From NCBI GenBank assembly GCA_913052345.1, contig CAJXDR010000005.1, positions 25,634 to 89,633 on the forward strand: a DNA stretch of 64,000 bases. The letters are read 5' to 3'. Numbering within the stretch: the stretch's first letter is position 1; each line of letters opens with the position of its first letter. The notes beneath the pieces were generated by a model. It was not told the DNA's origin. It searched no databases and saw nothing but the letters and a program-made list of their open reading frames with translations. Positions 52,497 through 63,706 of this stretch are shown here, one piece after another. Origin of the DNA: UBA4421 sp002470275. GTDB taxonomy: Bacteria > Pseudomonadota > Gammaproteobacteria > Pseudomonadales > Azotimanducaceae. Position numbers and translations under genes: made by a program.

Positions 52497-53999
52497 ATGA
52501 ATGGGATGACGTTTGATTCGTTTGCACAAAATTTCCTCGGTCGAGCGCCAGTCTGGTACAAGCAAACAATCCTAGCTTTCTTGGTCATCAACCCAATCTT
52601 ACTCATGCTGGTTGGGCCCTATATCACGGGCTGGGTGCTGGTCCTGGAATTCATTTTCACCCTGGCCATGGCGCTCCAGTGCTACCCGCTTCAGCCCGGG
52701 GGACTGTTGGCCATAGAAGGCCTTATCCTGGGAATGACCAGCCCAAACACGGTCTATCATGAGGTCGAAGCTGCCTTCTCGGTGATTTTGTTATTGGTCT
52801 TCATGGTGGCCGGCATCTACTTTATGAAAGAGCTGCTGCTGTTCACGTTCACAAAGATCCTGCTCTCTATTCGTTCCAAAATGCTGATCTCCTTCTTGTT
52901 CTGCATCATCGCCGCGGTGCTTTCCGCCTTCCTGGATGCACTGACGGTTACCGCCGTGGTGATCAGCGTGGCCGTTGGCTTTTATACGGTCTTTTACCGA
53001 GTGGCCTCGGGATCGGAGAGCGGGCCGGTGACCCATGACGACAACGACGCTGACATTTTGGAGTCCGAGCGCGCGGACCTAGAGCAGTTCCGCGCCTTCC
53101 TCCGCAACCTCCTCATGCATGCGGCGGTAGGCACAGCGCTGGGCGGTGTCTGTACCACGGTTGGGGAGCCACAGAACCTGCTGATCGCAACCTATACCGA
53201 GTGGTCCTTTGTTGAATTCTTCCTGCGCATGGCCCCGGTCACCATGCCCGTGCTGGTCGTAGGCCTGACCACCTGCCTGCTGCTAGAGCAGTTTAAAATA
53301 TCGGGTTATGGCGTCCAGCTACCGGAACGGGTACGCACTATCCTTGTGGAGTTTGATAACGCCGAGTCCGCCAAGCGCACGGACCGAGAGAAGGCTCGCC
53401 TGGTCGTTCAGGCGGTATCTGCATTGATACTGGTGTTCGCCCTGGCGCTGCACGTGGCCGAGGTCGGACTGATCGGGCTATCCATCATCGTTCTTCAAAC
53501 GGCCTTTAACGGCATCGTCGACGAACATGAGCTGGGGCATGCCTTTGAGGAAGCCCTCCCCTTTACGGCACTCTTGGTAGTCTTCTTTGGCATCGTGGGC
53601 GTCATCCATGATCAGCATCTTTTCACGCCGGTGATCGCCTACGTGCTCACCCTGCCAGAAAACATTCAGCCGGGCATGTTCTATATTGCAAACGGCCTGC
53701 TCTCGATGATCAGCGACAATGTCTTCGTGGCTACGGTCTATATCGGCGAGGTCAAACAAGCCTTCACCAACGGCATCATTAGCCGACAACAGTTTGATTT
53801 GCTTGCGGTAGCCATTAACACCGGTACCAATATTCCCAGCGTGGCCACACCCAATGGGCAGGCGGCCTTTCTGTTTCTGCTGACGTCATCCGTGGCGCCG
53901 TTGATTGGCCTAAGCTATTCACGCATGGTGATCATGGCGCTGCCCTATACCTTCACCATGGGCATCACCGGCTGGGCTGCAGTTCAATACCTGCTGTAG
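52497..53999 (+). CDS. nhaB: NhaB, Na+/H+ antiporter
   Basis: This 500-residue polytopic protein matches NhaB from its start (FAQNFLGRAPVWYKQTILAF) through FLDALTVTAVVISVAVGFY, GTALGGVCTTVGEPQNLLIA, SMISDNVFVATVYIGEVKQA and GTNIPSVATPNGQAAFLFLL. It expels Na+ in exchange for protons (3H+:2Na+ in E. coli), fitting a saline habitat. Length is close to E. coli NhaB (513). Confidence 0.97.
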   Translation: MNGMTFDSFAQNFLGRAPVWYKQTILAFLVINPILLMLVGPYITGWVLVLEFIFTLAMALQCYPLQPGGLLAIEGLILGMTSPNTVYHEVEAAFSVILLLVFMVAGIYFMKELLLFTFTKILLSIRSKMLISFLFCIIAAVLSAFLDALTVTAVVISVAVGFYTVFYRVASGSESGPVTHDDNDADILESERADLEQFRAFLRNLLMHAAVGTALGGVCTTVGEPQNLLIATYTEWSFVEFFLRMAPVTMPVLVVGLTTCLLLEQFKISGYGVQLPERVRTILVEFDNAESAKRTDREKARLVVQAVSALILVFALALHVAEVGLIGLSIIVLQTAFNGIVDEHELGHAFEEALPFTALLVVFFGIVGVIHDQHLFTPVIAYVLTLPENIQPGMFYIANGLLSMISDNVFVATVYIGEVKQAFTNGIISRQQFDLLAVAINTGTNIPSVATPNGQAAFLFLLTSSVAPLIGLSYSRMVIMALPYTFTMGITGWAAVQYLL

Positions 54000-54023
54000 T
54001 CCTGAGGCCAGGGGCGAACGTCG

Positions 54024-54740
54024 CTAGCGGCGCCAAAGAGGGGGCGCGCCGCCAGCATCGGCGAGCAAGTCCAGCATGGCTTCATGGGCCGCCTGTTCTG
54101 CCGGGCTAGCCCTGACCACCTGCAGCGTCAGGCTCTCCGAAGTAGACGACGTCTCCGGCCTTTCTCCACCCTCCTGCCTTGGCTTGGCCGATGGATCGGC
54201 GCCAAAGAGCTGGGTTTGGCCACCCGTCATCTGCAGATAGACCTCGGCCAGAATTTCCGCATCCAGCAAGGCACCGTGCAGTTCGCGCTGGGTGTTGTCG
54301 ATGCTGTACCGCCGACACAGGGCGTCTAGATTATTTTTTTGCCCAGGATGCAAGCGTCTGGCGAGGACAAGAGAATCAACAATCGTGCAGCCTTCCTCAA
54401 TACGTCCAACGGCCTTGTTCTTAGCTAGGCGCTGGATTTCCGCATTCAAAAAGGCCACGTCGAAGGGTGCGTTGTGGATCACAAGTTCGGCACCCGCCAC
54501 AAAGCGATAAAAGTCATCCCAGATGTCAGCAAAGCGCGGTTTATCCGCTAAAAAGCTGAGGCTGATCCCATGCACTGCCTGGGCCTCATCGTCGATCTCT
54601 CGCTCAGGGTTGATGTAGCGCTGGAACGTTTGCCCGGACAGCTTGCGGTCTACCACTTCCACGGCGCCCACTTCGATAATGCGGTGGCCACCCTGGACCT
54701 CAAGCCCCGTGGTCTCGGTGTCTAGGATCACCTGCCTCAT
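54024..54740 (-). CDS. dnaQ: DnaQ, DNA polymerase III epsilon (proofreading exonuclease)
   Basis: This 238-residue DEDDh exonuclease has ExoI ILDTETTGLEV, ExoII HNAPFDVAFLNAE and ExoIII ELHGALLDAEILAEVYLQM. The C-terminal segment binds the polymerase alpha subunit. Its ATG overlaps the rnhA stop by four bases (ATGA), with the order yafS-like, rnhA, dnaQ on the minus strand. In E. coli rnhA and dnaQ are neighbours but divergent. Confidence 0.96.
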   Translation of the reverse strand: MRQVILDTETTGLEVQGGHRIIEVGAVEVVDRKLSGQTFQRYINPEREIDDEAQAVHGISLSFLADKPRFADIWDDFYRFVAGAELVIHNAPFDVAFLNAEIQRLAKNKAVGRIEEGCTIVDSLVLARRLHPGQKNNLDALCRRYSIDNTQRELHGALLDAEILAEVYLQMTGGQTQLFGADPSAKPRQEGGERPETSSTSESLTLQVVRASPAEQAAHEAMLDLLADAGGAPPLWRR

Positions 54741-55171
54741 GGCTGTAGCAGCATGGCGTCGATGGCTAGGTTAGCGGCCTCATCCACCATCTCGTTTTCT
54801 CGGTGGCCGCTATGGCCCTTGACCCACCGCCACTCTACAGAATGAGTTGCCACCGCCTGATCCAGGCGCTGCCAAAGAACCTGGTTCTTTACCGGCTGTT
54901 TGGCCGCCGTCTTCCAGCCATTTTTCTTCCAGCCAAAAATCCACTGGGTAATGCCCTGGCGCACATATTGAGAGTCGGTGGTTAGAGTCAGTTCCGTGGG
55001 TTGATCCAGGGCCTCCAGGGCCTCAATGGCGGCCATGAGTTCCATACGATTATTGGTGGTTTCACCTTCAGCGCCTGAGATCATCCTCTCCTGACCATCT
55101 TTCCGCAGCAAGGCGGCCCAACCCCCAGGGCCAGGATTCCCTCGACATGCCCCATCGGTAAAAATCTCCAC
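54737..55171 (-). CDS. rnhA: RnhA, ribonuclease HI
   Basis: RNase HI degrades RNA in RNA-DNA hybrids. The 144 residues include the catalytic acidic set: EIFTDGACRGNPGPGGW, NNRMELMAAIEAL, TTDSQYVRQG, and the final aspartate in NEMVDEAAN. The basic protrusion (GWKKNGWKTAAKQPVKN) is present. The GTG start overlaps the stop of the preceding methyltransferase gene by one base. Confidence 0.97.
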   Translation of the reverse strand: MEIFTDGACRGNPGPGGWAALLRKDGQERMISGAEGETTNNRMELMAAIEALEALDQPTELTLTTDSQYVRQGITQWIFGWKKNGWKTAAKQPVKNQVLWQRLDQAVATHSVEWRWVKGHSGHRENEMVDEAANLAIDAMLLQP

Positions 55172-56004
55172 TACTCTCCTCCCTTGTTAAAATCGATAAC
55201 GGACGCCAGGTAAGGTGAGCGACGATAACCCAGGGGCGCATAGCCCTTGGCCGCCAAACGCTCCCTTGCTGGATTGAGGGGTAGCGCATAGTTCCGCTTT
55301 CTGGCGCATAAGGCGTAGGACTCCCCCAGGGGAATCTGCTTTAGCCGTTTCGTCATGGCCGTGTCCCAACCCCGGCGCAGGAAGGCTGATTTCAGAGCCT
55401 CAAAACCAGCTCGGCGGGCTAACGACGTTATAAACCGAGGCACTGAACGGTGTCGCCAACTCGGCAGCCGGTACCCAAAGTACGTGGGTTGCTGTTCAAG
55501 CTCCAGATTCAACAAGGCCAGCCAATCAAAGAGCCTGATGGGGCTCACCGGACGCAGACCGGCCAGCTCATCGCCCCGAACCCGGCCATAGAGGGCACGC
55601 AGGCCCATAAGGCTGTAGGGGTTCAAGCCGCAAATAATCAGTCGCCCCCCCGGCGCAAGCACACGGGCCGCCTCGCGGATGGTGGCGCGCGGATCGGCCG
55701 TCTGCTCCAGCGCATGATGCAGCACCAGGCCGTCAATGCTGCCACTGGCGAAGGGCAGCGAGGTTCCGTCCAGGCGAACCTGGGCTATCTCGGGTAGGGG
55801 CGATGCGCCCGCGCAGGCTAAAATCGGCAGCCTGACCATGCAGGTGTGCATTTCTTCCGCCAACGCAGGCGCATCACCAATCCAAAGCAGGCTCTCACCA
55901 TGAATTCGCCGGATCATAGGCTGCAGCACCGGCCGCTGCCTTTCGATTAGGGAAAGCCCAAGGGCACTCTCCCAAAGCCCCTGTGGGGGTGCTTTATCGC
56001 GCAT
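55171..56004 (-). CDS. YafS-like SAM-dependent methyltransferase
   Basis: This class I methyltransferase (Methyltransf_11-like) has DGTSLPFASGSIDGLVLHHAL, REAARVLAPGGRLIICGLNPYS and a C-terminal region with RLPSWRHRSVPRF. Position next to rnhA matches E. coli yafS. The substrate is unknown. The ATG at 56002-56004 has GGAG 8 bases upstream, giving 277 residues. The frame extends 15 codons to a GTG at 56049. The usual upstream divergent neighbour gloB is absent, replaced by the RHS region. Confidence 0.85.
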   Translation of the reverse strand: MRDKAPPQGLWESALGLSLIERQRPVLQPMIRRIHGESLLWIGDAPALAEEMHTCMVRLPILACAGASPLPEIAQVRLDGTSLPFASGSIDGLVLHHALEQTADPRATIREAARVLAPGGRLIICGLNPYSLMGLRALYGRVRGDELAGLRPVSPIRLFDWLALLNLELEQQPTYFGYRLPSWRHRSVPRFITSLARRAGFEALKSAFLRRGWDTAMTKRLKQIPLGESYALCARKRNYALPLNPARERLAAKGYAPLGYRRSPYLASVIDFNKGGE

Positions 56005-56473
56005 CTGTTCGGCTCCTCGGCTGTTCTTTTGCGGATGGCTATCAGTCACGGCGACTCCCAGAAAACCCTAGTCTACGGCCCCGGCCGCCAGCAGGCCAGC
56101 CTCCCACGCTTCAGCCACCATTCATAACTTATGCCAACTCCAACATCCAAGATTGAAAGTGCGAACTAGTTCACAAAACGAATTTTAAACGTTAGAAATT
56201 ATGATTTTTCAGAGACAAATGAGGATTGTTAGGTTATGACTATCTCAAGCAGAGTCTAGCTGTTAGGCGAGATTTGCGGGCGCAAAGGGCGAACCGCTAA
56301 CCGAAGCCGAGTGAGCAACAAAAAAGAGCAATAGGGCAATAGAGAAAGGGAAACAAGCAGAAAGAAAAAAAAGAACCGCAAAAAGCGTTGAGGAGAACGC
56401 CAGGGCAGCAATCACCTCTCGGGGTCAGCACGCAAGCTGGCGCCGATAAGAGATAGGCCAGGGGGATTGGGGT
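56005..56473 (+). promoter_or_regulatory. AT-rich and purine-rich leader region before the RHS operon
   Basis: This gene-free stretch of about 470 bases differs in composition from all its neighbours. 56125-56260 is AT-rich. 56308-56400 is almost all A and G on the plus strand, with a small direct repeat GCAATAGGGCAATAG. A possible sigma-70 promoter is TTCACA (56170-56175), 17 bases, TAGAAA (56193-56198), giving a leader of about 270 bases before the ATG at 56474. No ORF longer than about 12 codons was seen. Confidence 0.4.
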
Positions 56474-56983
56474 ATGCAGTATTCAGTGTGGTTATCGGCA
56501 GGCTTCGTGGTGGCAGTCGCCCTGGTGATGTTCTGGCTGCAACAGCCAAACTCGTCAGAACCCACAGCCAGCAGCCAACTCACCTCATCTACTCAGAATA
56601 AACGCCCTGCCGCCTGGGCCAAAGATCGCGTCAGCGGTTTTGAAGAAAGCGCCTTTGATCAACCAAACACCCAAGACCCGGCTACCAGGCAGCGTGCCAT
56701 GCATCAACTCATCGACGAGCTTGAGGCACTAGCAGAGCCTATCGATGAGGCCACCGTTGCAGCCGACGCCGCATCCACCCTCGAGCTAGAACGTCTCACC
56801 GCTGAAGCCGACGCGCTGATCGCGCAAATGGACCAGCGGCTGGCCGCTGAAGACATCACTGTTCCCGACCCATTGGCGAGCATTTCAGAGGAAGAGTTGG
56901 CGCGTATCAACGAGATACCCGAATTCAAGGCCGCCTTGGAAAGAGAGTCGGAACTGGAAGAACGACTGGAGGCACTCCAATGA
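56474..56983 (+). CDS. Membrane-anchored acidic helical protein, coupled to RHS gene
   Basis: This 169-residue protein has one N-terminal hydrophobic helix (SVWLSAGFVVAVALVMFWLQ) and a Ser/Thr/Gln linker. A long Glu/Ala/Leu-rich helical region follows, likely coiled coil, ending EREELEER-like (ALERESELEERLEALQ). Orientation should leave most of it in the periplasm. The stop overlaps the start of the SpvB/RHS gene in an ATGA, so their synthesis is coupled. No family recognised. A partner, anchor or chaperone of the giant protein is a reasonable guess. Confidence 0.75.
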   Translation: MQYSVWLSAGFVVAVALVMFWLQQPNSSEPTASSQLTSSTQNKRPAAWAKDRVSGFEESAFDQPNTQDPATRQRAMHQLIDELEALAEPIDEATVAADAASTLELERLTAEADALIAQMDQRLAAEDITVPDPLASISEEELARINEIPEFKAALERESELEERLEALQ

Positions 56984-59900
56984 ACGGCAAACCGCAAGAC
57001 CGCTACCCCTATCAGGCATCACCAGAAGCCGCGAGTCAGCAACCACCTACTCGCGCTGCTAATCGCCAGGGGCTTCCGTCTCCATTCCGCCACCTACAGC
57101 ACCTTCTGTTGCCGTTGCTTCTGGGCTGGGGCGCGATGGCGACCGCCCAAGAGTTAGGCACAACCCCAGGAGAACTTAGCGTCAACAGCGGTGCCGCTAG
57201 CTACACGATTCCCATCGCCGTACCGCCAGGCGTTGCGGGCATGGAACCGGCGCTTTCCCTAGTGGTGGATACCTCCGGCCGAAATGGCCTAGCGGGGCTG
57301 GGCGGCAGTATTGACGGGCTGTCGGTGATCAGCCGCTGTCCGGCCAGCATCGACGTGGACGGCCATGCGGGCAGTATTGCATTAGATAGATCTGATCATT
57401 TCTGTCTGGACGGGCAGCGCCTAATCCTTGCAACGGGTACTCAGAGCAGGCATGGCAGCCTTTATCAACCTGAGGTGACGAACCTATCCCGGGTGGAGGC
57501 CAAGGGCAACGCGGGAGAGGGCCCAGCTTGGTTTGAGGTGCGCACCAAGGCCGGCCTGCGGATGCAGTACGGAAGCACGACAAATGCCAGGGTCAAGGGC
57601 CCAGCAATCTGAGATCATCGCCTGGGCAGTCAATCGCATCCAGGATACGTTAGGCAACGCCATCGAATTCACCTACCACGCCAACCACTATGCCGGCGAA
57701 CATTACCCGGTCAGGGTCAGCTATGGGGGCAACAGCGTTGAATTTCTCTATGAGGAGCACCCCATCCACCTGATCGGCTATGGTTTGGGCCTGTCCCAAA
57801 TCAGGACCCAGCGGCTGTCCTCAGTCCAGGTCAGGGCCGGTGGTAAAATCGTACGCAGCTACCAGCTAAGCTATGCTCCAGCCGATGATCTGAGCCCAAG
57901 CCGTTTGACGGAGGTCAGCTTGTGCGATGCCGCTAACCGATGCCTGCGGCCAGTGAAATTCGCCTGGGGCGGGCAAGATGCCGTAGGCAACGCGCTACGC
58001 TCGGATTCGCTGGACGTGGGTAACCGTAACGATTTTTTTCTAGAGCACGAGGATACGGGCCTGCTCCCATCCTCATACTGGAATAAAAACCACCCCCGAA
58101 GCTTCGGTGACTTTAATGGCGACGGCCAACTAGATCTCGTGGGTTTTTCAAAATACGGCGTTCAAATCGCCTTGGGCAATGAGACGGGCGCCTTTTCCGG
58201 CAGCCAAACAACACCCTACTTCCCGTTGAGCAGCGAAAGAAGTGGCTGGGGCAAAATCAAAAATGACCGACTGGTTCACCCACTTCTATTAGGCGATGTC
58301 AATGGGGATGGCCTCACGGATGTGGTGGGGGGTGAGGGAGAACTATGTTCAGGTTGGCCTTGGCGCCTCGGGCACCATCAGTCAACCTCAAACTTTCCTG
58401 CGAACTGAGGGTAGAGAGGAAGTAGTCTATATCTATGGTAACGGCGATATCGAGGAGGACTTTGTTTCCCCCCCCTATTTCCGGGCTTTTCCTTAGGAGC
58501 GGACCAGGTAAGCCTTAGTGATATCAATGGCGATGGTCGTGCCGACCTCGTAGCGCTCTCATCAGGGAGCATTCATATCGCTTTTTCAAGAGGCGACCAT
58601 TTTACACCCTTTGTAAGGATGCATTCCTTTTTACATGCCTCATCTGGCTGGACCAAGGAGAAGCACCAGCGATTTATTGCGGACCTTAACGGCGACGGCC
58701 GAGGCGATTTCCTGGGCATCAAGGGTGGCAAAGTGTATTCCCTTCTTTATCAGGATGGCGAATATCGTGAAATAGGAGGGGCAAGGTCCCTATTTTTTTC
58801 GACCAGCCCGGATAACCATCTTGAACACCCCACGACTCTTGGAGATGTAAACGGAAATGGCGCCCTGGACCTTGTTTATTTTGCTTCCGGCGGCGTTCGA
58901 ATCGCAATGGGTCGGGGTGACGGGTCCTTTCGAGTTCTTTCGGAGACCACTATCGAACCGGTTTGGGGTGATTTTGATTCTGAAACGATGAATGATGAAC
59001 CTGAACAAGAGCAAATCAGGACTAGCTATACCGTACTTACCCACTTTGGTGAGTCACAACGTTGGGAAAACGAGGATCATATTCGCACCCTGGCTGATGT
59101 GAATGGCGACGGGCGTGCGGATATCGTGGGGTTCAAAGACAACAGAGTGTATATCGCCCTGGCCCAGCCCCTGCAGCTCCGTGGCAATGTGCTTACAACC
59201 GAACCGATGCGAAATGGCATTGTAAGCCGAGAAATCTTTAAATACCCGACGAGCCATGACCTTGGCTTTACCGGGTCCTCATGGGACGTAGAAGAAAACC
59301 CGCGCATGCTGGCGGATATTGATGGCAACGGCTCTGCAGATGTCATCGGCTTCAGCAGATCCGGGATGCGCATCGCCCGCAATCGCTATACCCCCCACCC
59401 TCCCAGACTTGTGGCGATCACCGAGGGTTTTGACCTAACGACGGAAATCACCTATGCCCAGCTATCGGATACGTCGGTGTATACCCCTGAGGGCGAAGCC
59501 AGCTACCCCGAACTGCCCATCAAAAATGCACCCATGTTTCTGGTGTCCCAGGTGCAGACCGAAGACGGTCAAGGCGGCAGGCTACAAACACGCTATCGTT
59601 ATGGTGGGCTGCGTGCCCGACTGCACGGCCGTGGCTCCCTGGGCTTTGCCTGGACCGAGACCGAGGAGACCACCAGCGGAAGGAAAGCCCGGGTGGAGTA
59701 CGCCCAAACCTTCCCCTATCTGGGCCTGCCCAAGAAAACCACGCAGTGGGTGGGCACCCGAAAAATATCTGAAACTACCAATACTTTAGCCAAGCGCAGT
59801 CAGTTAAGTAATAACAAGATTTATTTCCCCTATGTAGCTCGGAGCGAAGAGCGACGGTGGGACTTGGAGGGCGGCTTACTCACTACTATCACGCGCAAGA

Positions 59901-61419
59901 ACAGCGCCCTAGACGACTACGGCAATTTCCGCCAGGTAGAGGTCACCACTGAAGGTGGGGGGCAATCGTTCACCCAGGTGACCACCAGTGAATTCGCGAA
60001 TGATCCGGACCAGTGGCTCCTGGCTCGGCTGAAAAGCGTCCGCGTGGAACACCTGGGGTATGGGTCATCCTTGGTCAGAACGTCGAGGTTTAGGTACGAC
60101 CACAAGACCGGCCTGCTGTTCAAAGAAGTCATTCAGCCCGGACATGCCAACGCCCTAACCAAGCAGTACCAACACGACCGCTACGGCAACGTGATCAAGA
60201 CCGGCCTAACGGGCCGGGGCCTATCCGGGCGTCTCACCCAGTCCGGATATGATCCCCAGGGGAGGTTTGCTACCCGGTTGACCAACGCCTTGGACCAACA
60301 GGAGCATCGTGAATACGATGCTCGCTTTGGCGTGATGACCCGCCTGACCGGCCCCAACGGGTTAGAGACCACTTGGTCTTACGACAGTTTTGGCCGTAAA
60401 ACGGCCGAACAGCGTGCCGATGGCACCCAGACCACCTGGAGTAGAAACTGGGTTCGTAGCTGCAAGGCGCCTCACCCAGAGGCCATTTGGTGTCTGCGCG
60501 TCAAGGCCGATGGCGCTGGGCTCGCCAACACCCAGTTCGACAAATACGGTCGCGAGGTTAGGAAAGTTGCCACAAGCTTTGATGGTCGCTATAGCTTGGT
60601 AGACAAGCAGTATGATCGGCTGGGCCGACAAACCCACGCCAGCCAACCCTATTTCGAAGACAGTCAGCCAAGCTGGACGATCAGCGAATACGACGCCCTT
60701 GACCGGGTGGTCAAGGTGACCACCCCAGGACCTAGGGGCTACCGTATCTCCGTGACCACCGAATACGCGGGCATGGCTACCACGGTGACCAATCCCAAGG
60801 GTGAGCGCAAAACGACGACCACGGATGTTCTTGGCCGGGTGCTCAAAGTCGTTGAACTCCTTGGCGCAACAGTGGCCTACGACTATGACGCGGTGGGCAA
60901 TCTTGTGAAGACTGTCGACCCAAAAGGCGCGATTACCACGCTAAGTTACAACGTGCTGGGACATAAAACCGCCATGAACGACCCGGCTATGGGTGCCTGG
61001 CGGTATGGCTATAACGCGGCAGGTGAACTGACCTCACAGATCGACGCCAAGGGTCAGAAAACCCGCATGACCTATGATGCCCTGGGCCGCTTGGTCTCGC
61101 GTCACGATGCCGAAGGCACAAGCACCTGGCAATATGACACGGCGCCCAATGGGGTCGGCAAACTCGCCAAGGTCTCCAGTCAAAACGCCTTCAGCAGAGA
61201 GCATCGTTACGACTCCAAGGGCCGCCCCTCGGAAACCCAAACGCGAATCGACGGCAAAACCTTCTCCCAACAGGTTGAATATGACGCTGTGAGCCGGGTT
61301 GCGACCGTTAAACATCCTATGGGGTTCCAGGTTAAACATGACTACAACGAGCATGGTTATCTATTGGCCGTCAAAAGCCCCAAAGGATTGATCCAGGACT
61401 ATGAGCGGCGACATATCCA

Positions 61420-62630
61420 GGGATTGATGACTAAGACACTAGATCGCATCAACGAGCTGCAAAAAAAGGCTGATGAGCAAAATAGGAAGGCAGCTTTGTA
61501 TCGCTCTAAGGCGCAGCGGTACAAATACTTCGCGTACGAATTCGGCACCGATGCCCGTGACAGGAGGATAGAAGGGTTAATCAACCAAGCCTCGGCGAGG
61601 GTCAACGGGCGTAGGGCCGAGCTAGAAAGACGAGAAGCTTTAACCGATCAAGCTGCTGCGAACAGAGAAAAGGCCACAGCGGATAGTTTCAAGCCGAGGA
61701 TCGCATGGCTGCGCAGGGCTGCTGACATCAATCAGGCCAATGCCGCTAGCAAGCTCAGCCAGGCTCACCACCTGGACCATCAGGCCAACCTATTAGAGCG
61801 CGAAGCGAGTAGTGATCGGTCAGCCGCCGTTCGTCAATACGAAGAGGGGCGGAAGGACAGCCTAGCCGCAGTTCAGTTATTTGCGGCTGCGGCGCGACTC
61901 AACGCCATCGCGGTTAAGTTGGAGGGCCAAGCACGTTATTGGCAGACCCAGACCAATATTCGATATAACACGCTAAAACAGGTTGGTGGTGGGGTACGTT
62001 GTTTTAATTTCTGGGGCAGCTGGGGAAGACGTTTCTGTTACGACCTTGACGCAATAATGCGCAGGTCCTACGAGTATGCAGCACAAAATGCGCGTAACTA
62101 CGTCTATCAGGCACGAAGCTACCGATTTCAGGCGGTCGCCCAACAAGCCGAAGCAACCCGCAAAAGTCATGACGCTCGCCAACACTATGCGAACGGCGTT
62201 GCCCTGTTTAGACAATCAGCCAGCAAAAATTCCCAAGCTTCGGATAAACGCGATCAGGCCGATAGTCTGCAGAATCTGGCGACCAGAGATTTGCGTGTTG
62301 CGCGATGGCAGGATGCTTATTCAGGCGTGCTGGAACGAGATATGGCAAAGAGAGAGGAAAGTGCAGCTCAGTTACAGGCACAGGCCAACCAACATGCCGC
62401 TAACGCGCAGAACGCTGCAGCATCCGCCAATAGACAACGCGCAGTGGCGCAAACGAAACTAGCTGAATCGGAAATACTTAGGGATCGTGCCCATGAACAG
62501 CTGGTATTAATGAATCGTGAACTTGCCATGGCGAAAACCGCCCTCGCTAATGCCGAACGGTATGGTAAAGAGGTTGAAGAACTGGAAAGGATGGCGGACA
62601 GCTACCAGGCTATTTTAGGCGATGAAGACT
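61420..62630 (+). other. Helical-hairpin insertion inside the RHS repeats
   Basis: About 400 residues rich in Ala, Gln, Arg, Glu and Leu and nearly free of Pro and Gly interrupt the YD repeats between YERRHIQGLM and AVFWRAQERDAAGRL. Two long helical arms (about 61425-61975 and 62050-62620) flank a short loop in which Cys codons at 62000 and 62036 bracket FNFWGSWGRRF. This suggests an antiparallel coiled-coil hairpin with a disulfide-closed aromatic tip. No family recognised. Confidence 0.6.
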
Positions 62631-63706
62631 ACGCCGTCTTCTGGCGTGCACAAGAACGTGACGCCGCTGGTCGCCTGACTTCTGCCCTTCATGGTAATGG
62701 CCTACGCACTGCCTGGCACTACGATCAGACCACGGGCACCTTAGATCGCATCGAGACCGGCCTGCAGTGGGATGCCCTGCGCGAGCTTGCATACGAATAC
62801 GATGACCACAGTAACGTCGTTAGCCGCCGTGATCTGGTCAACGACCTATCCGAAGACTTTCAATATGACCGCCTAGACAGATTAATCCAGTCCCGGGTTT
62901 CTTCAGACCAGGCGCACAGCGCCGCCTATAACGCCACCATTGCCTACCAGTATGATCTCGCGGGCAACATGACCTATAAGAGTGATGTGGGCAGCTATAC
63001 CTATTCTGGCACTCAGCCCAGTCGTCTCGCTCGGGCCGGTACCCAACATACCGACTATGCCTATGACGCCAACGGCAACGTGACCCGAGGCGGTGGCCGC
63101 ACCTTTGTCTGGGCCAGCCACAACAAGCCCACGCGCATGACCAAGGGTGATGCCAGAGTGAGCTTTGCCTATGATCCGGAACGCGCCCGCTACAAGCGGG
63201 TGGATAATTTAGATGGACGGACCACCACGACCCTGTACCTGGGCAAGACTTTTGAGCAGATCACAACCGGGGACAAGACCACCTACAAGTACTTTATCTA
63301 CGCTGGCGACCAGCTAGCCGCCATTCACTTTGATGAAGTAGACAGTGCCGGCGATCAGAGCAGCTACCAGACCCGCTATCTTCATGGGGATGCCTTGGGC
63401 AGCGTAGACCTGATCACTGACGGGACAGGTCAAGTGGTCAACCGGATGAGTTTTGATCCCTTTGGTAAACGACGGCCCGCCGACTGGCGTACCGCCATGG
63501 AAGAAAACAGTGAAACGACGCTAGCCCCCCTACTCACCAACCGGGGCTTTACCGGCCATGAGCACGTGGCGGCCATCGGTATTATCCATATGAATGGGCG
63601 GATTTATGATCCGGAGATGGGGCGCTTCCGAGGCGCAGAATCCCTGAACCACTCCAGCTCGCTGGCCTCCCCCTCGGCCTTCCACTACACTGCGTGCCAT
63701 TCTCTA

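Noticed and set aside
52387..52518. 43-codon ORF overlapping the nhaB start, possible leader peptide
   Set aside because: Weak ribosome site, no repeated regulatory codons and overlap with nhaB; nothing beyond chance supports it.
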